Shown here piece by piece: positions 41,248 to 50,414 of a DNA stretch of 51,152 nt; the stretch's first letter is position 1, and each line of letters opens with the position of its first letter. The notes under the pieces are model-generated. The model did no database searches and was not told the DNA's origin. It saw nothing but the letters and a program-made list of their open reading frames with translations. Source of the stretch: Anaerolineae bacterium (GTDB lineage: Bacteria; Chloroflexota; Anaerolineae; Anaerolineales; Villigracilaceae); contig JAFLCF010000006.1 of the NCBI GenBank assembly GCA_017303735.1, forward strand, positions 1-51,152, given 5' to 3'. A program made the position numbers and the translations under genes.

Positions 41248-42414
41248 TTACAACGTTTCCATTGCCTTTCGCATCCTTTCCAACCCTTCCTTCAAAATCG
41301 CTCTTGATGTGCCGAAGTTAATGCGCACATGACCTGCTCCCTCTTTACCAAAGATCTTGCCTTCGCTCACAGCCACCTTGGCTTTTTCTTTGAAGAACTC
41401 GAATGGCGAGCCGTCAATTTTCGTTTGGGTAAAATCCAACCAACCGAGATAGGTCGCATCAGGAATGGTTGTGCGGACTCCCGGCATATATTTTGTGACG
41501 TAGTCCACGAGGAAATCACGGTTGCCGGTGAGGTAGCGGTTCAGCTCAGCCAGCCAGCCATCGCATTTGCCAGAGAAAGCAGCTTTTGAGGCGTGCAGTC
41601 CCGTGCTGGCCACATGCAGGCGCAGATGATTTAGCTCGGTGTTATAACGCTCGCGCAACTCCTTATTCGGGATGATGGCAAACCCGCAGAAGAGACCGGC
41701 GATATTAAATGTCTTCGAGGGTGCGATCAACGTGATGACATGCTGCTCGATCTCACGCGAAAGTTTTGCCATCGGTGTAAATTTATTACCATCCAATAAA
41801 AGTTCGGAATGAATTTCATCTGAAACGATAAGTACCTTGTGTCGGATGCAAATTTCCGCCATGCGAGTCAGCTCTTTGCGGGAGAAAATAATTCCCAATG
41901 GGTTATGCGGATTACACAACAGGAAAATGCCTGCTTTCTTCACGCGCTTTTCAAACAGGTCCCAATCGATCTCGTAGCTCAAGATATTCCCCTTCACCTT
42001 CTTCACGAAGGGAATATCGATCTGCGGGATGCCAATATTATTCTTCACTTCATGGAACTCGTTATACACCGGCGTTTGTATTGCCACACCTTTTTTCGAA
42101 GCCTCGAATGCACGCACCGCCACACTATATCCGCTGACAATGCCGGTCACTGCCAACACTGCCTCGGGTTGAACCTTCCATTTGTAGAGCCGCTCCATTC
42201 GGTTGGCAACCACTTGGGGCAATTGAGTTCCATTCGCCCATTCATAGCCCAACACGCCATGATCCAGTTGCTTATGCAACGCATCCAGGATCGGTTTAGG
42301 GGCGGGGAAATCCATATCTGCCACCCACATGGGCAATATATCTTTTTTGAAAAAATTCCATTTGATGTCTGTATCGAACTTGCGGCGGTTTGGAGTGATG
42401 TTGAAATTTGTCAT
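41248..42414 (-). CDS. patB: PatB/MalY-type C-S lyase (aminotransferase class I/II fold)
   Basis: 388 residues, PLP-dependent. P-M-W-V-A-D-M-D-F (28-36) at the start, C-N-P-H-N-P-L-G (167-174), S-D-E-I-H-S-E (198-204, Asp199) and the Schiff-base Lys234 in A-P-S-K-T-F-N define the PatB/MalY family. It cleaves cystathionine or cysteine conjugates to pyruvate, ammonia and a thiol. A perfect palindrome lies directly upstream. Confidence 0.9.
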   Translation of the reverse strand: MTNFNITPNRRKFDTDIKWNFFKKDILPMWVADMDFPAPKPILDALHKQLDHGVLGYEWANGTQLPQVVANRMERLYKWKVQPEAVLAVTGIVSGYSVAVRAFEASKKGVAIQTPVYNEFHEVKNNIGIPQIDIPFVKKVKGNILSYEIDWDLFEKRVKKAGIFLLCNPHNPLGIIFSRKELTRMAEICIRHKVLIVSDEIHSELLLDGNKFTPMAKLSREIEQHVITLIAPSKTFNIAGLFCGFAIIPNKELRERYNTELNHLRLHVASTGLHASKAAFSGKCDGWLAELNRYLTGNRDFLVDYVTKYMPGVRTTIPDATYLGWLDFTQTKIDGSPFEFFKEKAKVAVSEGKIFGKEGAGHVRINFGTSRAILKEGLERMRKAMETL

Positions 42415-42426
42415 GGTTCCTCATTG

Positions 42427-42465
42427 TTGTTGTAGGGGCGCAGCAATGCTGCGCCCCTACAACAA
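42427..42465. repeat. Perfect 39-bp palindrome with 19-bp arms
   Basis: TTGTTGTAGGGGCGCAGCA, one central base, then the exact complement. It fills the gap between patB and the O-methyltransferase gene. The GTAGGGGCG core and near-perfect symmetry suggest a dispersed, possibly mobile, palindromic element. Confidence 0.88.
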
Positions 42466-42466
42466 A

Positions 42467-43111
42467 TTATTTTTTATATGCCACGATCATACCGTCGCGC
42501 ATGGGTGCTAGCGAAACGATCCAATCGGGGTCATTGGTTATTTGTTTTGTAAATTCATGCACGCCCAAAGTGGTGGGTGCAAGGTCGGTCTTGTCAAAGA
42601 TACGTCCATGCCAAAGCATGTTATCGATAATAAGCAAGCCGCCCGAACGTAGCTTTTCTTTAATGATCGGTAAAGAAGCAGGGTACGCTTGTTTATCAAT
42701 ATCGTTAAAGATGATATCAAATGGACCGTCTGTCTTCTTCAAGGCTTCCACCGCCTCTGAAACGTGGAACTGGACAAGGTCTGCGCTTCCCAACTTAACA
42801 AGGTGCCTGCGTGCCCTTTCAGACAGTTCCTCCTCCCAGACGGTGTGATGCACAACTCCCCCACCACTCTCTCTCACAGCTTTGGCAAACCACGCCGTCG
42901 AATAGCCATAGCCCGACCCCAATTCAAAAACGGATCTTGCTCCAATCATCCGCGCGAGCTGATAACAATAATATCCACACGCCGGACCAATGATGGGAAA
43001 GTCATGCTTTTCGGCATAGGCTTCCATCTCCATCAATTCCGCTTCGCGTGGCGGGACGAGGCTGGTGATGTAATCTTGTACGGCGGGGTAGGTCAATAAG
43101 TCGTCACTCAT
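42467..43111 (-). CDS. SAM-dependent O-methyltransferase
   Basis: 214 residues from ATG 43111, chosen because GGAGG lies 5 bases upstream; the frame is open 36 bases further. The Rossmann fold has the SAM loop V-F-E-L-G-S-G-Y-G-Y-S near 62-72, and F-N-D-I-D-K near 132-137 as in the metal-dependent catechol/caffeoyl-CoA O-methyltransferase family. The acceptor is unknown. It may be co-transcribed with patB, though a palindrome separates them. Confidence 0.85.
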   Translation of the reverse strand: MSDDLLTYPAVQDYITSLVPPREAELMEMEAYAEKHDFPIIGPACGYYCYQLARMIGARSVFELGSGYGYSTAWFAKAVRESGGGVVHHTVWEEELSERARRHLVKLGSADLVQFHVSEAVEALKKTDGPFDIIFNDIDKQAYPASLPIIKEKLRSGGLLIIDNMLWHGRIFDKTDLAPTTLGVHEFTKQITNDPDWIVSLAPMRDGMIVAYKK

Positions 43112-43315
43112 AGGAACCTCCAAAGTTTTGTCAAATTGTACATCCATTCTCAGAGTGGAAAAAGCTTCAGGAAACGGGATCAGGCATAAGCACGGTTGAG
43201 GCGGTGGTTTCTAATTTGTTCAAAAACAGTTAATCTCAAAACCTCAATTGCTGATAGAATTATTTCTTGGGAGTCATCCCTGAGCACGTATCCAAACCCA
43301 AGGATCCCAACTTGA

Positions 43316-44503
43316 ATGAGATATAACTTCCGCCTGTTCTGGCGAACTTTCTACCGCTCTTTTTTTGCATCTCAAAACACCCCCGCCCGCCTCACAAAAA
43401 AACGACTGATCTTTTTGATTCTGTTCTATATCGTCTGGCCTCTCGGAAGCCTGGTGCATTGGCTGTGCTTCGGGTTGGATGACATCCTCTTCCCCGCCTA
43501 TAAAAACCATCCCATCGAAAAGCCGCTCTTTATTTTGGGCAACTTCCGCAGCGGGTCTACGTTTTTGCATCGTCTGCTTTCGCGCGATAACCAAACCTTT
43601 ACCAGCCTAACCACATGGGATATTTATCTCACCCCGTCGGTGACGCAAAAGAAGCTCACGCAATTTGTTGCCAAACTCGATAATAAATATTTCGGCAGGG
43701 TTTTGCACCGCGCCTTGTTTGCCTTCGACCGTGCCACTCTTGGCAAGATCAAGATACACCCTATTTCGTTCTTCCAACCTGAAGAGGACGAGAACATCCA
43801 CATGCATATTTGGGATGGCTACTTCGTCACCTTTCTCTTCCCGTTCATGGATGAGTTCCCTGATTACATTCATTTCGATGAAGCGCTCAGTGCCGAGCAC
43901 AAAAAGCGGATTATGATGTTCTACCGCTCGATGTTGCAGCGTCATTTGTATGCAAACAAAGGGAAACATTTCGTGGCGAAGAACCCCGCCTTCAGTGCCA
44001 AGATCGAAACACTGACGGAATTCTTCCCCGATGCGCGCATTCTCTATCTCGCACGCAACCCGCTCGATATGCTGCCCTCCACTGTTTCGTGGATCAATTA
44101 TGCACGCAATCAATTTAGCGGTCCCAATGATGGCTACCTATACACGGAAGAGATTCTTGAGATGACCGGTCACTGGTACCGCCACCCGCTCCAATACCTG
44201 GACGCGCATCCTTCTCCGCGCAACCTGATCGTCAACTATGATGATCTGATCCAACGCCCGGAATTTATCATTCGCAAGTTCTATGAGCAGTTTGGATATC
44301 CCGATCAGCCCGGTCTGCCGATCATTATCGATCAGGCGGTCAAAGAGACTATGACCTTCAGTAGTGACCACAGCTATTCGTACAAAAAGATGGGCTTCAC
44401 CCGTGAAGGGATCGTGGAACGATACAAAGATATCTTTGAGCGTTTCAATTTTGAGACGCGCGAAGAAACCATCCATGTAGAACGAATGGAATTGGAACGA
44501 TAG
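43316..44503 (+). CDS. Sulfotransferase-family protein
   Basis: 395 residues. An N-terminal hydrophobic segment (about 30-55) suggests membrane association. The PAPS-binding motifs are L-G-N-F-R-S-G-S-T-F-L-H (5' loop, 74-85) and Y-L-A-R-N-P-L-D-M (3' loop near 243-251). It probably transfers sulfate from PAPS to a glycan, lipid or other acceptor. No PAPS-synthesis gene is nearby. The 204 bases upstream hold no recognised signal; AAGGA lies some 10 bases before the ATG. Confidence 0.83.
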   Translation: MRYNFRLFWRTFYRSFFASQNTPARLTKKRLIFLILFYIVWPLGSLVHWLCFGLDDILFPAYKNHPIEKPLFILGNFRSGSTFLHRLLSRDNQTFTSLTTWDIYLTPSVTQKKLTQFVAKLDNKYFGRVLHRALFAFDRATLGKIKIHPISFFQPEEDENIHMHIWDGYFVTFLFPFMDEFPDYIHFDEALSAEHKKRIMMFYRSMLQRHLYANKGKHFVAKNPAFSAKIETLTEFFPDARILYLARNPLDMLPSTVSWINYARNQFSGPNDGYLYTEEILEMTGHWYRHPLQYLDAHPSPRNLIVNYDDLIQRPEFIIRKFYEQFGYPDQPGLPIIIDQAVKETMTFSSDHSYSYKKMGFTREGIVERYKDIFERFNFETREETIHVERMELER

Positions 44504-44514
44504 TTTGCGAAAAT

Positions 44515-44548
44515 AAAAGAGCCACGCGTATATGCGTGGCTCTTTTTT
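44515..44548. terminator. Bidirectional terminator
   Basis: Perfect stem AAAGAGCCACGC with its complement and a 6-base loop, with A-run and T-run on either side. It lies between the convergent sulfotransferase and lgt genes. Confidence 0.92.
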
Positions 44549-44554
44549 GTTATT

Positions 44555-45616
44555 CTATTCGTTCGATTTTTTTCTTTTAGTAGGTGACTTTGCGGCGGTT
44601 GCCTTTTTATCCGTTGTTTTTTTCGCAGCAGGCTTTGCCCGTGAAGGCGCTTTGCGTTTGACAACCGGTTCTTCGATCTCAGGTTCAGCGGCGGCAGGGA
44701 TCGGGTCGGCAGCTACGGTGCGAGCGCGGGGAGAGGCGGGTTTCTTTTCCACTTTCTTGACCGAGTATTCATCCGACCAGTTTTCTGCGAAGGCGAGGGT
44801 CAATCTTCCATATCGTGCCAGATACATAATCACGCCAGCCACACCCATCAAAAATGCTACGAGCATGGAGGTGGTGATAAAGGTATCGCCAAGCCTGGGC
44901 TGGTCTGGGCGGAAGAATTCGATGAAGGTGCGGATGAACCCGGCAAAGATCAGCCATAAGCTAAACAATGTGCCGGGCTTGATCTCTTCTTCGTATCGGC
45001 GTCCATACCAAGTGATGAACAGGAACCCCAGCACGTTCAAGATCATCTCGTAAAAATAAGTCGGGTGGAAGCGGGTGGTTTCAACGGGGTATTGACTGAG
45101 ATCAGCATATTGCAAAAGACGGTGATCGGCGGGGATCAATGTGCCCCACGGAAGTTGAGTTGGGGGACCATACAACTCTTGGTTAATGAAATTCCCGATT
45201 CTACCGACAGCCTGCCCAAGCAACGTAACGGGTGCAACGGCATCCATAAAGAGCCAGACGTCGTATCCGTTCTTACGCAGATAAATGATCAAAGCGATGG
45301 CACCGAAGAGCAGACCGCCGAAGAAATGCAAGCCTGCAATCGGCGGGCGGATGATGGACATGGGATCTTCAATATAGGAACGGTTGCCGCCGATGAGGGC
45401 GTTCATCACATACCACAGGCGTGCGCCCAAAATACCGGCAATGACCGCCCATACCATGGCATCGATCAACACTTCGCCATTTTCGCCGCGGCGGCGCACT
45501 TCACGTTCGGCGAACCAGGCGCCGATCAACACACCAGACATGACGATCAAACCATACCAGGTCAATGTGACCTGAAAGTTGAATAACTTAAAACTGAACA
45601 AAACAGGGTCTATCAT
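44555..45616 (-). CDS. lgt: Prolipoprotein diacylglyceryl transferase with long basic tail
   Basis: 353 residues, about seven membrane helices. The Lgt signature G-Q-A-V-G-R-I-G-N-F-I-N-Q-E-L-Y-G is at 134-150, and the conserved H-F-F-G-G near 97-101 is present. It attaches diacylglycerol to the lipobox Cys of prolipoproteins, which suits the many lipoproteins in this window. The last 70 residues form a Lys/Ala/Pro-rich tail not found in most Lgt proteins, presumably cytoplasmic. Confidence 0.93.
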   Translation of the reverse strand: MIDPVLFSFKLFNFQVTLTWYGLIVMSGVLIGAWFAEREVRRRGENGEVLIDAMVWAVIAGILGARLWYVMNALIGGNRSYIEDPMSIIRPPIAGLHFFGGLLFGAIALIIYLRKNGYDVWLFMDAVAPVTLLGQAVGRIGNFINQELYGPPTQLPWGTLIPADHRLLQYADLSQYPVETTRFHPTYFYEMILNVLGFLFITWYGRRYEEEIKPGTLFSLWLIFAGFIRTFIEFFRPDQPRLGDTFITTSMLVAFLMGVAGVIMYLARYGRLTLAFAENWSDEYSVKKVEKKPASPRARTVAADPIPAAAEPEIEEPVVKRKAPSRAKPAAKKTTDKKATAAKSPTKRKKSNE

Positions 45617-45660
45617 GAATTACCTCTGAGTGAAATTTTGAAGATTATATCATTCAATAA

Positions 45661-45697
45661 ATTGACCGCGGTCTGACGTCCGCCGTCAGCGGTCAAT
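45661..45697. repeat. Hairpin in the lgt-permease divergent gap
   Basis: ATTGACCG (45661-45668) pairs with CGGTCAAT (45690-45697), and CTGACG with CGTCAG inside, with a 4-base bulge. There is no T-run. It could be an operator or a dispersed palindrome. Confidence 0.6.
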
Positions 45698-45791
45698 ATA
45701 AAATGAGTCTGTACACTTCGTATCTATGATATTATCTCCAAGCATTCGAGCTTAACCGCACACCGATGAACCCGGAGGCTGGATCCAATTC

Positions 45792-46781
45792 ATGTATGCA
45801 TTTATAGCAAGGCGGCTTGTTGGGGTGGTCATCCTGCTAGCAGGTGTTAACTTTGTTTCATTTGCCTATGCTCATTACGGCCGTTATGCCCAACTTGAGA
45901 ATAACCCGATCTTCGCCCGGCAGGAAGAGATCGTGCCGGTCTTTCCCATTTATCTTGAATACATAAACGCATTTCTCAAAGGCGAGCCGCCGCCGCTTCC
46001 CACTGCCGCCGGGTTGACCGTTGCTGACCTTGTGGAAGAGGCATCAGACGCCAGCTTTGGGTTGCTGTCCATTGCTTTATCACTTAGCCTTGCCTTGGGA
46101 TTGTTCCTCGGTATGAGTGCTGCCAAAACAAGTCCGCCGCATATAAGCCGATGGTTGATTCCCCTGTCCACGGTGAGTTTGGCAATGCCCGGGTTTTATG
46201 TCGGCGCGGTGCTCATCACAATTTCAGTCGCCTATCTATTCCTTTCCCCATCCACGAATGGAGACCTACCCTTCCCACTGGGCGGTTTCGGCTGGGACAG
46301 GCACTTGGTCTTTCCTGTGATCGCGCTTGCTTTTCGTCCTACCCTGCAGATCGCACAAATGACTGCCTCTCTTTTAACGGAAGAATTCAATAAAACGTAT
46401 GTCACTGTAGCGCGTGCGCTGGGTCACTCGTGGCGGCTGGTAAAAGTGAAGACCGCCTTACGAAATATCTATGTGCCATTGTTGCAAGTGATCGCTTCAT
46501 CCGTCAGTTTGATGGTTGGAGAGTTAATCCTTGTGGAGTGGCTATTCAATTGGCCCGGCTTGGGCAGGCAATTGGCGCTGTCCATTCGCCCGCCTGCCAC
46601 CGTCACCATCGCCAGCGGAGTATTGCCTTCCTCTTATTTGCATGCTCCAACCGTTGCCACGGTCGTCACCATTTTGGGCGCGATCTTGATCCTTTCAAAC
46701 ACACTGGCTGCTATTCTTACATATGCATCGGACCCGCGGCTTCGCTCTCAGGGAAGGGACGGTAACGATGTCAACAACTAA
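45792..46781 (+). CDS. ABC transporter permease, DppB/oligopeptide type
   Basis: 329 residues with about six membrane helices. The opening M-Y-A-F-I-A-R-R-L-V-G-V-V-I-L-L is typical of DppB-type permeases, and the ATPase-contact EAA loop A-R-A-L-G-H-S-W-R-L-V-K-V-K-T-A-L-R is near 202-219. The extracytoplasmic loop (about 30-75) is short. Its partner overlaps by 14 bases. No ATP-binding subunit or binding protein is encoded nearby, so those must be elsewhere. Confidence 0.87.
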   Translation: MYAFIARRLVGVVILLAGVNFVSFAYAHYGRYAQLENNPIFARQEEIVPVFPIYLEYINAFLKGEPPPLPTAAGLTVADLVEEASDASFGLLSIALSLSLALGLFLGMSAAKTSPPHISRWLIPLSTVSLAMPGFYVGAVLITISVAYLFLSPSTNGDLPFPLGGFGWDRHLVFPVIALAFRPTLQIAQMTASLLTEEFNKTYVTVARALGHSWRLVKVKTALRNIYVPLLQVIASSVSLMVGELILVEWLFNWPGLGRQLALSIRPPATVTIASGVLPSSYLHAPTVATVVTILGAILILSNTLAAILTYASDPRLRSQGRDGNDVNN

Positions 46782-48939
46782 ACGCGCGCTCAACCTTCCG
46801 CTGATCCTTGGGCTGGTCATCGTAGCGATTTCACTCGTCCTTGCCTTTGCCGGACCCAGCCTCGCGCCGCGCAATCCGCTCGAAGAGACAAGGGTCATGC
46901 AGGTGGAAGGCGGGAAATTCATCTCAGCACCTTTCCCGCCGTTTACATACCCCGAATATCCGCTCGGCACCGATGGTTGGGGACGTGACGTATTAAGCCA
47001 AGTGTTATGGGCATTACGCCCAACACTCATCCTAACGGGATATGTAGCTCTGCTACGCCTCTTGATCGGAACTATCATCGGTTTGTTGGCAGGCTGGAAC
47101 AATAACGTCTTCGGTTCATTTTTAAACAACCTGATCAGCGCGGCTCTTTCCATACCGACACTTTTGGTGGCGCTCGCCATCATTGCCCTCACTGCAGATT
47201 TTTGGCAACCCTGGGGATTTGTACTCGGGCTATCTCTCACAGGTTGGGCGGATTCAGCCCGCCTCGTCCGCGAACAGACTCGTGTAGCGCGTACGCAATT
47301 ATTCGTCGAAGCCAGCCGCGCGCTTGGGCAGGGCAATTGGGCAATCGTCTTCAATCACATCTTGCGTCTCGTGCTTCCCTTTGTATGGATGCTATTGGCG
47401 CTTGAGATCAGCTCGACCATCTTGCTGACTGCCGGGCTGGGATTCCTTGGATATTACGTGGGCGGCGAAGTTTGGGTGTGGATCAGCGACACAACCGCCA
47501 CACGCCTGCGCGGCATGCCGGAACTTGGTCAACTGCTTTCGGGGGTCAACGAAGATATTTACGTCAGCCCGTGGAAGTTATTCGCCTCTGGCACGTTCGT
47601 CTTCATCACTGTGCTTGGTTTCAATTTGCTGGGTGAAGGTTTGCGGCGTTTTGCCAATTCCGGTGCGCCTTCTCCGCGCTTCTTCGATTTCACCCATCGC
47701 CTGCGTTGGCAATGGGATGAATACATTTATTCCCCGCTCAAAAAATGGGCGCGTGCTTATCCGCTGGTCTTCACCCTTTTGGCGCTTGGGTTGGTATTGG
47801 CGTTGAATGGGCTCGCGAATCAAATGAAGATATTAACCGCCTCCAAGGTTGTACAGTCGCAGTCACCGGGCGGGCATTTATGGTCGAGTCAATTCGGGTC
47901 GCCTGCGGCAACTTTGTTCATGAATGCGCCGGGGGTTGAGTCGCCGAAGGTAGAGTGGACTTTCAGCGACGCCGAAGGCTTCTCAGGCGGACCCGCCGTC
48001 GCCGCGGATGGAAGCGTTTATATCCTCTCGAAGACGGGCACGCTTCATGCTCTTAATCCAGATGGGTCTGCCAAGTGGAGTGTTTCCATCGCTGCGAACG
48101 GAGTAGGCACCCCAGGCTTGGACGCGGATGGCAATGTTTATGTCTCTGATGTGCTCGGCGCATTGACCTCCTTCACGCCTGCTGGTGAGCAACGCTGGCG
48201 GCTTGAAGTGCCGGATAGTTTGGAAGCCACCTCAGGACCTGTGATCGGGAATAACAACATCGCCTATTATGTGGTGATCGGGAATATACGTGCCGTCTCT
48301 ACGGATGGTGTTTTGCTTTGGGATACGAACGCATTCTCTCGCCGGGTTCCCTTTACGCCCGTGATCGACCCGGATGAAAATCTTGTCTTCCTGCGCAACA
48401 CGATCATCGACGCAAACTCAGGGGAAGTGCGAACTTTTGAAAAATTGCCAACTGCCGAACAATATATGGTTGGGCAAAGCGGTTTGCTTTACCTGCGATT
48501 TGAAAACAAACTCACCGGGTGGGAAATTTTCAACGGCGAAGCCGAGCCGCGCAGTTACATGGAATGGTCGCGCACGGCTTTCTTTGGCTTCCCCAGGTTG
48601 GCGGGCGTGTTTGCCGATGGCGGGATGTGGCTGCACTACACCACAGACATTGAAGATACGACATTACTCTGGCTGGATAAAAAAGGGAACCAACTCAACC
48701 GCGCTCAACTCCCCTATCGACCTGGCTTCATGGGCGGCATGGACGAAGACTTCGTCTCGTATCTTTGTGGAACACGCAGCGACCATATCGAATGTGCCGC
48801 CGTAGAAAAAGGCGCGGACGAACCCAAGTGGACTCTTACACTCGAAGAGGCACTCAGCGTCTCAGGGTTGGCTCTGATCCCTGAAAAGCTTTACGTCGCA
48901 GCGGAAGATGGAACTCTATTTGCAATTGGGAACGAATAA
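46768..48939 (+). CDS. DppC-type ABC permease fused to a PQQ-like beta-propeller
   Basis: 723 residues from ATG 46768; the open frame extends 45 bases further into the upstream gene. The permease part (about 10-300) shows L-G-T-D-G-W-G-R-D-V-L (66-76) and the EAA loop E-A-S-R-A-L-G (181-187). An extra membrane helix (about 330-352) leads to a large domain (about 370-723) with repeated blades such as A-A-D-G-S-V-Y-I-L-S-K-T-G-T-L-H-A-L-N-P and D-A-D-G-N-V-Y-V-S-D, typical of PQQ/BamB-like propellers. Permease topology suggests the propeller lies outside the cytoplasm, perhaps as a built-in substrate or partner receptor. Confidence 0.87.
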   Translation: MSTTKRALNLPLILGLVIVAISLVLAFAGPSLAPRNPLEETRVMQVEGGKFISAPFPPFTYPEYPLGTDGWGRDVLSQVLWALRPTLILTGYVALLRLLIGTIIGLLAGWNNNVFGSFLNNLISAALSIPTLLVALAIIALTADFWQPWGFVLGLSLTGWADSARLVREQTRVARTQLFVEASRALGQGNWAIVFNHILRLVLPFVWMLLALEISSTILLTAGLGFLGYYVGGEVWVWISDTTATRLRGMPELGQLLSGVNEDIYVSPWKLFASGTFVFITVLGFNLLGEGLRRFANSGAPSPRFFDFTHRLRWQWDEYIYSPLKKWARAYPLVFTLLALGLVLALNGLANQMKILTASKVVQSQSPGGHLWSSQFGSPAATLFMNAPGVESPKVEWTFSDAEGFSGGPAVAADGSVYILSKTGTLHALNPDGSAKWSVSIAANGVGTPGLDADGNVYVSDVLGALTSFTPAGEQRWRLEVPDSLEATSGPVIGNNNIAYYVVIGNIRAVSTDGVLLWDTNAFSRRVPFTPVIDPDENLVFLRNTIIDANSGEVRTFEKLPTAEQYMVGQSGLLYLRFENKLTGWEIFNGEAEPRSYMEWSRTAFFGFPRLAGVFADGGMWLHYTTDIEDTTLLWLDKKGNQLNRAQLPYRPGFMGGMDEDFVSYLCGTRSDHIECAAVEKGADEPKWTLTLEEALSVSGLALIPEKLYVAAEDGTLFAIGNE

Positions 48940-48974
48940 CCAAGTCAGGGTTTGCGCAAATTCTCCAAAATTGG

Positions 48975-49015
48975 CCACCGACGGCAAACTTCATCTGCCG
49001 TCGGTGGTCGTTTTT
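48975..49015 (+). terminator. Terminator after the permease-propeller gene
   Basis: A 12-bp perfect stem (48975-48986 with 48996-49007) and a 9-base loop, followed by TCGTTTTT. Confidence 0.9.
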
Positions 49016-49204
49016 AATGAGCCCACACTCTCTCACACATAAAAATAATTCAGATAATGTTTATCAAAAAACACTAAATTAAATAATGAACAATAGATGT
49101 TTGTCATTTAATAATGTGATTAATAACACATCAAAATATCGGGGGAAATCCATACAATCTTTGTAAACGTTGATACCCAAAGTCAACATTAGATCGAAGG
49201 ACTC
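49016..49204 (+). promoter_or_regulatory. AT-rich regulatory region upstream of the Rrf2 gene
   Basis: There is no gene here. Several dyads are visible: GATAA-TGT-TTATC near 49055, ATGTG/CACAT at 49114-49131, and GTTGA/TCAAC at 49169-49187 (extended arms 7 of 8). A TACAAT at 49153-49158 would place the start near 49165, so the last dyad could be an autoregulatory operator. GAAGGA precedes ATG 49205. Confidence 0.4.
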
Positions 49205-49708
49205 ATGTTCCGAGTAAACCGCCAAACCGATTATGCCGTTCGCGTTGTTCTGGCTCTCTCCAAGAAGCCGCAAGGCACTCGCCTTCCCACTTCTGAGATC
49301 GGGCGCGAGATGTTAATTCCGCCTGCCTTGCTTCAACGCATCGTAGCGGAGCTGGCGAGCAGTGGTTTCATCAAAACCCAACCCGGGCGCGATGGTGGCA
49401 TTAGCCTCGCTGTTCTTCCGGATCAAATTACTTTGCTTCAAGTCGTTGAACGTTTTGAAGGTCCGCTCGTCATCTCTGATTGCGTGTTAAAGGAAGGCGA
49501 TTGTCCCTTCGAAGACAAATGCCCGGTAAGCTGCCAATGGAAACGCCTGAACGACCTGTTGCGCGCCGAAATGGCTCGCATCACATTTCAACAATTGGTG
49601 GAAGATGGGATGCAGATCGAAGCAAAGTTGGATCATTCCGGCTCGATCCCGCTCAAGCTTGTTTCTGCATCTTCAACCATTCCTGTCACTGACAGCATTC
49701 ATACATGA
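49205..49708 (+). CDS. Rrf2-family regulator with Fe-S-type cysteines
   Basis: 167 residues. The winged helix (about 1-75) has the Rrf2 opening N-R-Q-T-D-Y-A-V-R and L-L-Q-R-I-V-A-E-L. A cysteine cluster follows: Cys93, Cys100, Cys106 and Cys110 (D-C-V-L-K-E-G-D-C-P-F-E-D-K-C-P-V-S-C), close to the three-Cys Fe-S site of NsrR/IscR proteins. An NO- or redox-sensing Fe-S repressor is therefore likely. Its stop overlaps the start of a SCO gene (ATGA), so it is co-transcribed with copper-protein genes. Confidence 0.87.
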   Translation: MFRVNRQTDYAVRVVLALSKKPQGTRLPTSEIGREMLIPPALLQRIVAELASSGFIKTQPGRDGGISLAVLPDQITLLQVVERFEGPLVISDCVLKEGDCPFEDKCPVSCQWKRLNDLLRAEMARITFQQLVEDGMQIEAKLDHSGSIPLKLVSASSTIPVTDSIHT

Positions 49709-50379
49709 GCAAAACATTCTTCAATGGCATGTACGCCATCGCAGCCCTCCTCGTCCTCTCTGCCTTTGCCTTCAAGGTGTTTCAGCCCATCCAGGTTCTG
49801 CCGCGGATGCGCATTGCGCCTGCTTATAACTTTGTAGACCAAAGCGGAGAACCCCTCACCAGCGAAACCCTGCGCGGACATTTCGTACTTTACTCGTTCA
49901 CGTACACGAACTGCTCAGCTCCTTGCTTCAACTCAAATGAAACCATTCAAGAGATCCAATCTCGCCTCGGCGAAGTGGATCTGGGCGGCATTCCCGTCTC
50001 GTTCGTGACCATCTCCATCGACCCAGAGCGAGACACGCCAGACGTCTTGAATGCATTTGGCTCTGCTCTCGGCGCAAACTTCACACAATGGAAGTTTGCA
50101 ACCACAGAAAACAAAGCCCTGCTCAAAACCGTAGTTGGCTCGGGCTTCGAAACGTATTATGAAGATAAAGGCGACGGTACCTTCGCGCTCGACCCTGGTT
50201 ATGTGCTCGTCGATGGCTGGGGCATCATCCGCGCGGAATATCGCTACACCACCGAAGTTTCCGATGCAGATCGCATCCTGCGTCACCTCGGGGTGCTGGC
50301 AGACGAAGTGCAGCACAGCACGGGTTCTTCCAAGCTGGCGTACGAAGCAGCTCATTTATTTTTATGTTATGCACCGTGA
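49705..50379 (+). CDS. SCO-like protein lacking the conserved copper His
   Basis: 224 residues, membrane anchored by an N-terminal helix (about 8-28). The thioredoxin-like fold has T-N-C-S-A-P-C (Cys70, Cys74), matching the SCO C-x-x-x-C. The His that completes the copper site in the D-H motif is replaced by Pro (L-D-P-G-Y-V-L-V-D, Pro164). It may be a thiol-redox partner instead of a copper-inserting SCO. It lies between the Rrf2 regulator and a complete SCO gene, with a short gap to the latter. Confidence 0.82.
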   Translation: MSKTFFNGMYAIAALLVLSAFAFKVFQPIQVLPRMRIAPAYNFVDQSGEPLTSETLRGHFVLYSFTYTNCSAPCFNSNETIQEIQSRLGEVDLGGIPVSFVTISIDPERDTPDVLNAFGSALGANFTQWKFATTENKALLKTVVGSGFETYYEDKGDGTFALDPGYVLVDGWGIIRAEYRYTTEVSDADRILRHLGVLADEVQHSTGSSKLAYEAAHLFLCYAP

Positions 50380-50382
50380 TCG

Positions 50383-50413
50383 TAGATAAGTAGAGAGTAG
50401 ACAAATAGATACG
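50383..50413. repeat. Octamer-type tandem repeat before the SCO gene
   Basis: Units TAGATAAG, TAGAGAG, TAGACAAA, TAGATACG end one base before the SCO ATG, occupying the ribosome-binding region. On the other strand they match the TCTACTTG type at 25414. Confidence 0.5.
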
Positions 50414-50414
50414 T

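Noticed and set aside
48951..48960. TTTGCGCAAA, similar to the nirK operator half-sites
   Set aside because: It lacks the spacer between half-sites, lies just past a gene end, and has no -10 element at the right distance.
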